Positions 15,143-20,086 of a stretch of DNA of 20,086 nt are shown here, in pieces. The translations under genes and the position numbers were made by a program. Below the pieces are notes generated by a model. It worked only from the letters and a program-made list of their open reading frames with translations. It did no database searches and was not told where the DNA came from. The DNA is from JBBAFB01 sp041655595 (lineage in GTDB: Bacteria; Bacillota; DULZ01): the NCBI GenBank assembly GCA_041655595.1, contig JBBAFB010000022.1:1-20086 (forward strand), written 5' to 3'. Each line of letters begins with the position of its first letter. Position 1 is the first letter of the stretch.

Positions 15143-15310
15143 ATGAAGGTTCGCTGTATGCTCTGCGGTACTGAGCAAGAAATTAACAAAATACATAAGG
15201 ATTACCAGCGTTTGGCAAAGGATCCCAGGGGGATATTTGTTTGCAATGCTTGCTCTAATAAGGCGCGTTTTCAAGCCTTAGAAACCCAAAAAACTGCTAA
15301 GCCAATTTAA
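15143..15310 (+). CDS. Small zinc-ribbon protein, DUF2197 (YlaI-like)
   Basis: A 55-residue protein beginning MKVRCMLCG. Two CxxC knuckles are visible: C5-x-x-C8 and C34-x-x-C37 (CNAC), spaced 25 residues apart with a basic and amphipathic stretch between, which fits a four-Cys zinc ribbon. The order and length recall Bacillus YlaI (DUF2197), whose function is not known. The ATG is preceded by GAGGTGAATTGAG, and the gene has its own sigma-A-like promoter and a terminator beginning at its stop codon, so it is a complete single-gene unit. It is divergent from gpr and convergent with the acyl-CoA synthetase gene. I cannot assign a role; nucleic acid or protein binding are both possible. Confidence 0.82.
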   Translation: MKVRCMLCGTEQEINKIHKDYQRLAKDPRGIFVCNACSNKARFQALETQKTAKPI

Positions 15311-15333
15311 AAAAGGCCTTTCGGCCTTTTTAT
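15310..15333. terminator. Bidirectional terminator after the YlaI-like gene
   Basis: AAAAAGGCC (15310-15318), loop TTTC, GGCCTTTTT (15323-15331). A and T runs on either side let it serve the small zinc-ribbon gene (+) and the acyl-CoA synthetase gene (-), whose stop is at 15351. Confidence 0.85.
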
Positions 15334-15350
15334 TAAAACAGAAAAAATTT

Positions 15351-17492
15351 TTATTTTAAAGTAACCAAAGCATCTACAGCTTTAACCCCCATGCCTTTTT
15401 CTCCAACAATTAGCGGGTTGATTTCTAATTCATCAATTAGGCTCTCTAAATCAATGGCCATTTTGCCCAAATTTATTATAACGGATAAAAGAGCATCTAA
15501 ATCCGCCGGACCAAGGTTTCGGAAGGATTCCAGGATTGGGTAACCTTTCAATTTTTTTAACATATTTTCAGCTTCATAAGCTGCCAAGGGAGGGATGGCC
15601 GATACGAAGTCTTTTAAAACCTCAACAAAGATGCCTCCTAAGCCTACAACAACACTGTTACCAAAAGCTTGATCATTTTTTATTCCGAGTATGAGTTCCC
15701 TGCCTTGTGGGAGCATTTCTGCCACCAGCATTCCTTCGAGCAGGGCATTTGGAGCGGTTGATTTTACCCTGTTTAAAATTTGATTGTAGCTTCTGAGTAC
15801 AGCTTCTTCCGTTTCCAGATTTAATTCTACACCTCCAACCTCGGTTTTATGTAAAATGTCCGAAGAAAGAATTTTTAAAACAACGGGCAGGCCAATTGAC
15901 TTGGCAGCCGATATTGCCTCTTCTCCGGAGGAAACAATTTGTTCTTGAACAACAGGAATATTGTAAAGGCGAAGCAAATCTTTCGCTTCTTTTTCGTTTA
16001 GGTTAGTTTTGTTTAATTTTTTTAAGTATTGGGCTCCCGGGTTGTCGGCGACACTGTCGGCAGAGCTAGTTTTGTGTAAAGAATTCTGTTTGAGCCGATA
16101 CTGCTCTGCATAATTAGCCAGGGCTGCCAAAGCCTTGGCACCGTATTCCGGTTGAGAACTGTTGGGTAAGCCCGCCAATCTAATCAAATCTTGGGCCAAG
16201 AGGTGATCCCGTTCATCATGGCTCCAGGAAACGCACATTAAGGGTTTATCAGTCTTGTTATAGGCATTTTTAATATCGGCAATAATTGTCTGGGTAGCTT
16301 CCTGCCCCATCACATTAAAATGTAGCATAATTAAATCTACGGCTGGATCTTTAAATAAAACTTCCAAAGCTTGCTTGAGCATTCCTTCTTCAACCATGGC
16401 CTGGGAAGTTAAGTCAACCGGGTTGCCCGGAGTCACAAAGGGCGGTAGAATTTGTTTTAACTTTAACATTGTTTCCGAAGAAAGGTTTATTACCTCAAGG
16501 CCGGCATCCGCGCAAAGATCTGCTAGATAAACACTGCCGCCTCCCGAGGTTGAAAGTATTCCAATTTTTTTGCCCCGGGGCAATCTTTTGTCCGAAATCA
16601 GGTTAAGCATAGGGAGCATTTCTTCGACACCGTTTACACGGATAATGCCTTTTTGGTCGAATAAGCCTTGATAAATATCATCGTCTCCAACCATGGAGCC
16701 GGTGTGCGATTGGGCCGCTTGGGCAGCGACTTGATGCTTGCCAACCTTTAAAATTAAAAGGGGTATCCCTTTTTTAAGGGCCTCATCGGCAACTCTGGCA
16801 AAATTTTTGCCGTCTCTAACACCTTCGAGATAGCCCCCGATTGCTTTAACATCAGTATATTGAACCATATAGTCTACAAAGGTCGTGAAGTCTAAGTCGG
16901 CCTCGTTACCGGTACTGACAAGAATTTGAGCTCCCAGACCTTGCTTTTGTGCTTCTGCATAGGTAATGGTGCCGAAGCCGCCGCTTTGGCTGATAAAGGC
17001 AAAAGCGTTTTCTTTAACAACCTTTTCTGGGTGATGGCTAACTGCAAAATTGGCCATCACTTTTTCAGGTGCGTTAACTAATCCCAAGCAATTAGGCCCG
17101 ACAAATCGTAATCCGGCAGATTTGGCAATTGTTAAAAGTTCATCTTGCAAGTTCAAACCTTCTTCACCCGCTTCCGCAAAACCCGAGGTGAAAATTATGG
17201 CGGTTTTTACCTTTTGCTTAACACAGTCTTTTAATGCCGTCGCAACATTTTTGGCCGGTACAGCTATAATGGCCAGATCAACGGGTGTAGCTATATCTGT
17301 AACGCTACTATAGCATTTCAACCCATTTATTTCGGTATAACGTGGGTTGACGGGTAAAATTTCTCCTGCGTAACCACTAGCCAAAAGAGCCGCTAACGGT
17401 TGCCCTCCGGGTTTAATAGGATTTGAAGAAGCTCCAATGATAGCGATACTTTTCGGGCGAAACAGGGCATGCAAGTTTTCTAATTGTTTCAT
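15351..17492 (-). CDS. ADP-forming acetyl/acyl-CoA synthetase, fused alpha-beta type
   Basis: Interconverts acyl-CoA, ADP and phosphate with acid, CoA and ATP, conserving the thioester energy as ATP. 713 residues with both halves fused. The first half has an N-terminal CoA-binding Rossmann domain (IIGASSNP, Gly20), a succinyl-CoA-ligase-like domain (FVGPNCLG, SQSGG), and a second ligase domain with AQSHTGSM, where His263 is the likely phospho-histidine. The C-terminal part (about 490-713) is an ATP-grasp domain (LPVVLKILSSDILHKTEVGG). No GNAT acetyltransferase domain is attached, which argues against a Pat-type protein acetylase. The ATG has AGGAGG 8 nt upstream. About 115 nt further upstream is a minus-strand terminator that ends a structured RNA, so expression may be controlled by attenuation. 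The acid used is not shown by sequence. Confidence 0.92.
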   Translation of the reverse strand: MKQLENLHALFRPKSIAIIGASSNPIKPGGQPLAALLASGYAGEILPVNPRYTEINGLKCYSSVTDIATPVDLAIIAVPAKNVATALKDCVKQKVKTAIIFTSGFAEAGEEGLNLQDELLTIAKSAGLRFVGPNCLGLVNAPEKVMANFAVSHHPEKVVKENAFAFISQSGGFGTITYAEAQKQGLGAQILVSTGNEADLDFTTFVDYMVQYTDVKAIGGYLEGVRDGKNFARVADEALKKGIPLLILKVGKHQVAAQAAQSHTGSMVGDDDIYQGLFDQKGIIRVNGVEEMLPMLNLISDKRLPRGKKIGILSTSGGGSVYLADLCADAGLEVINLSSETMLKLKQILPPFVTPGNPVDLTSQAMVEEGMLKQALEVLFKDPAVDLIMLHFNVMGQEATQTIIADIKNAYNKTDKPLMCVSWSHDERDHLLAQDLIRLAGLPNSSQPEYGAKALAALANYAEQYRLKQNSLHKTSSADSVADNPGAQYLKKLNKTNLNEKEAKDLLRLYNIPVVQEQIVSSGEEAISAAKSIGLPVVLKILSSDILHKTEVGGVELNLETEEAVLRSYNQILNRVKSTAPNALLEGMLVAEMLPQGRELILGIKNDQAFGNSVVVGLGGIFVEVLKDFVSAIPPLAAYEAENMLKKLKGYPILESFRNLGPADLDALLSVIINLGKMAIDLESLIDELEINPLIVGEKGMGVKAVDALVTLK

Positions 17493-17599
17493 GTTAGTCC
17501 TCCTAAATTTGTATTAACCCATATATTATTCACCGTTTTTGAGATGTTACCTGCAAAATAATCAGTTTGTAGCGGAATAAACCATAATTTTTCTAAAAA

Positions 17600-17628
17600 T
17601 AACTAAAAAAGCCGCCTAAGGCGGCTTG
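17600..17628 (-). terminator. Intrinsic terminator of the minus-strand structured RNA
   Basis: Minus strand: AAGCCGCC (17627-17620), loop TTA, GGCGGCTT (17616-17609) followed by a run ending TTTTAG. The plus strand lacks a comparable T-run after the stem. No protein gene lies upstream on this strand before rsmD's promoter region, so it terminates the structured RNA and may attenuate the acyl-CoA synthetase gene. Confidence 0.8.
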
Positions 17629-17750
17629 GTTGTGCATTGCCCCCACAGGCGATAGGTACCTTTATTGTTCGCCTATGGGGGCTGGGAGAGGAGAAACCGG
17701 AGGAAGAGCTCATGGGGGAGGGTTATTTTATATAACCACTAAGCTCTTCT

Positions 17751-17764
17751 GCAAAGTACTTTGC
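17751..17764. repeat. 14-bp perfect palindrome near the 5' end of the structured RNA
   Basis: GCAAAGTACTTTGC is its own reverse complement. It overlaps a tandem heptamer, TTTGCTA twice (17760-17766, 17767-17773), and lies just downstream of a minus-strand TATAAT. The position suits an operator site or a 5' hairpin in the RNA. Confidence 0.6.
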
Positions 17765-17772
17765 TATTTGCT

Positions 17773-17801
17773 ATTATAAACCGATGGGAAAGATAATATA
17801 C
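17773..17801 (-). promoter_or_regulatory. Weak candidate promoter for the structured RNA
   Basis: TATAAT on the minus strand (17778-17773), but the -35 region at 17-nt spacing reads GTATAT and there is no TG extension. Predicted start near 17766. Supported only by the perfect -10 and its position. Confidence 0.3.
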
Positions 17802-17870
17802 GAAAGTTGGAGGTTTTTTTGAAAATATGCCGAATTTTGTTTTTAAGATGTCTTCCATTATTAAATCATA

Positions 17871-17879
17871 TGCTATAAT
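17871..17879 (+). promoter_or_regulatory. Extended -10 promoter of rsmD
   Basis: TGCTATAAT (17871-17879) is a consensus extended -10. No good -35 is visible at 17-18 nt. Transcription would begin near 17886, giving a very short leader of about 14 nt before the rsmD ATG at 17900. Confidence 0.55.
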
Positions 17880-17899
17880 ATCAGTGGGTGAATTTGAAA

Positions 17900-18472
17900 A
17901 TGCGAATAATTGCAGGTAAAGCAAAGGGAATGATCCTACATGCACCCAAAGGTTATGCAACAAGGCCTACCGGCAGTAGGGTTAAAGAGGCCCTATTTAA
18001 TTCAATTCAAGGGCTGGAGTTAGAAGCAAGGGTGTTGGATCTTTTTGCCGGGTCTGGAGCACTGGGGTTAGAAGCATTAAGCAGGGGTGCCGGCTATGTG
18101 GTATTTGTGGAAAACAGCCCCACAGCTATTAGGTCCCTTACATATAATATCGAAAAAACGGGCTGGCAAGCTCAAACTAGGGTTGTCGGGATGGATGTAT
18201 TGTCTTTTTTGAAGTCCTGCCAAGAAAAACCTTTTGATTTGATTTTTATTGATCCTCCCTATAGTTATGAAAAGTGGCCTGAAATTTTAAACCTGTTAGC
18301 AGGGAAAAAATTATTAAAAGACATGGGAAGACTTATTCTGGAGCAGTCCGTATCTACGGGGCAGAATCAGTTAATCGAAGGATTTGAACTAATAAAAGCG
18401 AAGCAGTATGGCAGCACCGCATTATTGTTTTATAAATTAGCAAAGGGGGAATCAGTTGATGGATGTATTTGA
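17900..18472 (+). CDS. rsmD: 16S rRNA (guanine966-N2)-methyltransferase
   Basis: Methylates G966 of 16S rRNA using S-adenosylmethionine during 30S assembly. 190 residues. It begins MRIIAGKAKG, the family's standard N-terminus. The SAM-binding motif is DLFAGSGALGLEALSRGA, the acidic end of the next strand is VFVEN, and the catalytic motif is DPPY within FDLIFIDPPYSYE. The ATG at 17900 is chosen over an in-frame GTG at 17888 because it matches the family start, although its upstream GGGTGA site is weak. The stop overlaps the next gene by 14 nt. In many Firmicutes coaD follows rsmD; here a coiled-coil gene follows instead. Confidence 0.95.
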   Translation: MRIIAGKAKGMILHAPKGYATRPTGSRVKEALFNSIQGLELEARVLDLFAGSGALGLEALSRGAGYVVFVENSPTAIRSLTYNIEKTGWQAQTRVVGMDVLSFLKSCQEKPFDLIFIDPPYSYEKWPEILNLLAGKKLLKDMGRLILEQSVSTGQNQLIEGFELIKAKQYGSTALLFYKLAKGESVDGCI

Positions 18473-18917
18473 AGTGTTGGACGAATTAGAAGATATTCTA
18501 GAAAGTGGCTCCAGAATCCCTTTAATGGGTAAAGTGCTGGTGGACCTAGATGAGGTATTGGATTGTATAGATCAAATTCGAGCAGTTTTGCCGGAAGAAA
18601 TAAGGCAGGCTAGGTGGGTTGCCAAAGAAAAAGATAGAATGATTAGGGAAGCCCAAGAAGAAGGAGAAAAGATTATCAAAAAGGCTCAATCCCAGATCGA
18701 ACAACTGGCATTGGAAAATGCTATAGTAAAAGCCGCGGAGCAGAAGGGACAAGAAATTTTAAAGAAAGCCCAAACCCTTGATCTCGAAATAAAAAAAGGT
18801 GCCTTCCATTATGCGGAGCAAATTTTAATTCAGTTAGAAAATAATCTGACAAAAGCCTTAACTAATATTAGCGAAGGAAAAGCAGATTTATACAGCAGTT
18901 TAAAAGAAGATGCATAA
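18459..18917 (+). CDS. Coiled-coil protein of unknown function, downstream of rsmD
   Basis: 152 residues, highly charged, with a long predicted coiled coil from about residue 40 to 120, rich in K, E, Q and A with short A-Q repeats (REAQEEGEKIIKKAQ and later GQEILKKAQ). This resembles ATP synthase b-subunit or DivIVA-like stalks. No membrane segment, signal peptide or catalytic motif is visible, so an actual F0 b subunit is unlikely despite similar composition. The ATG at 18459 has AAAGGGGGA 8 nt upstream and overlaps rsmD by 14 nt, so the two are co-translated; a TTG at 18456 is less likely. It converges on ylbJ with a 28-nt gap and no clear terminator between. I cannot assign a function. Confidence 0.8.
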   Translation: MDVFEVLDELEDILESGSRIPLMGKVLVDLDEVLDCIDQIRAVLPEEIRQARWVAKEKDRMIREAQEEGEKIIKKAQSQIEQLALENAIVKAAEQKGQEILKKAQTLDLEIKKGAFHYAEQILIQLENNLTKALTNISEGKADLYSSLKEDA

Positions 18918-18945
18918 GAAAAACAAACCATCATGGTAAAAGATG

Positions 18946-20086
18946 CTACCTCTTAAGGGTTGATTTTAAAAAGTCCAGAATAAAGAACAATGCCATCATT
19001 ACAAAAACGATCTTGCAAACCAAAATTATTTTACTTAAACTGATCAGGGTGATTAAGGGGATTTTGCCTTCCCCCAACACAAAAACACCTTTACCAAGTA
19101 AGATATAAGCAAAAGACGCGGCAATTGTTCCTTGTAGGATTCTGGCGAAATAATAAGGTATCAGGGAGATATTATGGCCACTCAAGAAGGCGGCCACTTG
19201 GGCGTGAACCGACAGCCCGGCCCACCCCAGGATGATGCTGATACATAGTAGTTGCTGTAGTATAGGGGCCCCGCTTTCCGCGATCATTTTTATACCTATG
19301 GTCATTTCAAAAATTCCGCTGGATAGTGGTAACATCAAAGAGGGGTCAAGACCGATTGGAATTAAAAACAAGCCAAGGAAGCCGGCTAATATTTTAAGAA
19401 TTCCCAGAATGGAAAGTATTTCAATAAGTACTGAGAACATAATTATGAAACCGCCAATAATCAACATCTTTTCCATAGAACTTTTAGCGGCTTCCCGTAG
19501 GATGACCCCTAGGGATTTATTGCGAAGGAGGTAGGAGTGGTGCATGTTTGTGAATGCTTGAACTAGCAATTGGGTTAAATTGCTACCAGTGGTTCTAAGC
19601 CGTTTTTTGGAGGAGGAGAGCCCCAGCAGAATTCCTATTAAAAGATTAGCAAAATAGTGGCTGAGTGCCAATATTTTGCCAAATTGGGGTTGTCCCAAAA
19701 GGCCTACGGAAATTGAACCTAATATAAATAAGGGAGATGCATTGTTGGTAAAGGATACCAGGCGGGCTGCTTCACCTCTACTTAAATGTTGTTCCTGGTA
19801 TAGCTGGGAAGTTAGAATACCTCCTATTGGTGCTCCTGAGGTAAAACCTGCTGTTAGCACAAATGCACCTCTACCGGGTATATTAAATAACGGTTTCATG
19901 ATCGGCTCCAGCAGTATTCCTAAAAAGTCTATTACTCCGAATTGCGCTAACAATTCAACTAGGATAAAAAACGGGAACAGTCCCGGCAATACAAATTGCC
20001 ACCAGGTATCCAAGCCCTTTTTAGCTGCAGAAAAAATGAAACTCGGATAAGAAATTAGAAGGGCAGAAAGTAGAAGTAAAGTAAGC
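18946..20086 (-). CDS. ylbJ: Sporulation integral membrane protein YlbJ (5' end outside window)
   Basis: A multi-pass membrane protein needed for spore cortex formation in Bacillus, of the nucleoside-recognition/gate-domain type. At least eight hydrophobic segments are visible. Typical stretches are GLDTWWQFVLPGLFPFFI near the N-terminus, FTSGAPIGG, FTNNASPLFILG and the gate-like SSGIFEMTIG. The frame stays open past a TTG at 20013 to the window edge, and the residues before it (LTLLLLSALLISYPSF, then AAKKG) look like the first membrane helix of the family, so the real start is beyond 20086. It runs opposite to rsmD and the coiled-coil gene. In other Firmicutes ylbJ is also close to rsmD (ylbH). 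Confidence 0.93.
   Translation of the reverse strand, partial: LTLLLLSALLISYPSFIFSAAKKGLDTWWQFVLPGLFPFFILVELLAQFGVIDFLGILLEPIMKPLFNIPGRGAFVLTAGFTSGAPIGGILTSQLYQEQHLSRGEAARLVSFTNNASPLFILGSISVGLLGQPQFGKILALSHYFANLLIGILLGLSSSKKRLRTTGSNLTQLLVQAFTNMHHSYLLRNKSLGVILREAAKSSMEKMLIIGGFIIMFSVLIEILSILGILKILAGFLGLFLIPIGLDPSLMLPLSSGIFEMTIGIKMIAESGAPILQQLLCISIILGWAGLSVHAQVAAFLSGHNISLIPYYFARILQGTIAASFAYILLGKGVFVLGEGKIPLITLISLSKIILVCKIVFVMMALFFILDFLKSTLKR

Larger units (their letters stand above)
17600..17766 (-). ncRNA. Candidate structured RNA (cis leader of the acyl-CoA synthetase gene, or small RNA)
   Basis: On the minus strand, 5' to 3', the sequence can form three elements. Helix A is 10 bp (17749-17740 with 17712-17703), enclosing a 6-bp hairpin (17737-17732 with 17726-17721). 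A pyrimidine-rich strand follows (17702-17683). Helix C is 14 bp (17682-17669 with 17652-17639) with a 16-nt loop. An intrinsic terminator then closes the unit. In both helices A and C the only non-Watson-Crick pair is G-U on the minus strand but A-C on the plus strand (17711/17741 and 17646/17675), and the terminator U-run is also on the minus strand. This sets the direction. The unit lies upstream of the acyl-CoA synthetase start (17492), so it may be a leader. I do not recognise the fold; 6S RNA or a ylbH-leader (plus strand) are alternatives to test. Confidence 0.6.

Noticed and set aside
17050..17313. Plus-strand frame inside the acyl-CoA synthetase gene
   Set aside because: Complement of a strongly conserved coding stretch; no start signal.
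17600..17766. Known housekeeping RNA (SRP RNA, RNase P RNA, tmRNA) in the large gap
   Set aside because: The conserved cores of these RNAs (GGAAG-type SRP loop, GAGGAAAGUCC, tmRNA ends) were not found on either strand. 6S RNA was not excluded and is listed as a test.
17739..17963. 74-codon minus-strand reading frame over the rsmD promoter
   Set aside because: It crosses the structured RNA and the rsmD start, has no family features, and its start lies inside rsmD.
18918..18945. Terminator between the coiled-coil gene and ylbJ
   Set aside because: Only a short ACCATCATGGT symmetry with no T-run; not enough for a terminator call.

Overview
The window looks like a chromosomal stretch from an endospore-forming, AT-rich Firmicute of the Desulfotomaculum/Pelotomaculum (Peptococcaceae) type. 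This rests on three things: an alpha/beta-type SASP, its germination protease GPR and YlbJ; Firmicute gene content (rsgA-rpe, a reversed rpmB, asp23-like, fakA-like, recG); and strong AGGAGG-type ribosome binding sites with frequent GTG and TTG starts. The genus is an inference from gene order and no search was run. No insertion sequence, phage gene, CRISPR array, tRNA or rRNA was seen.

Positions 1-7952 (+) form one tightly packed cluster with overlaps or short gaps: a DUF3662/FHA protein cut by the left edge, a membrane FHA protein, a PP2C phosphatase, a SEDS protein (RodA/FtsW), a class B penicillin-binding protein, a PASTA Ser/Thr kinase, then rsgA and rpe. The first six genes follow the actinobacterial fhaA-fhaB-pstP-rodA-pbpA-pkn order, while kinase-rsgA-rpe follows Bacillus. 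The cluster joins peptidoglycan synthesis to phospho-signalling. Kinase and phosphatase set Thr phosphorylation, the FHA proteins read it, and the SEDS/PBP pair polymerises and crosslinks the wall.

Positions 7953-8970 hold a promoter, an FMN riboswitch with intrinsic terminator, and a RibU-type riboflavin transporter S component, ending at a terminator shared with the reversed rpmB (ribosomal protein L28). Positions 9166-9520 are a divergent promoter region. It is followed by asp23-like, fakA-like and recG (to 13588), then a terminator.

Positions 13619-15034 carry a SASP gene behind a good sigma-G/F-type promoter and, convergent with it across a 13-bp terminator palindrome, the protease GPR that degrades SASPs at germination. 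A short DUF2197/YlaI-like zinc-ribbon gene (15143-15310) runs divergently from gpr. It converges on a 713-residue ADP-forming acyl-CoA synthetase (-).

Positions 17493-17899 contain the most interesting unexplained element: a structured RNA on the minus strand with its own terminator. It could be a leader of the acyl-CoA synthetase gene or an independent small RNA. Rightwards lie rsmD, a coiled-coil protein of unknown role, and ylbJ (-), which runs off the right edge.
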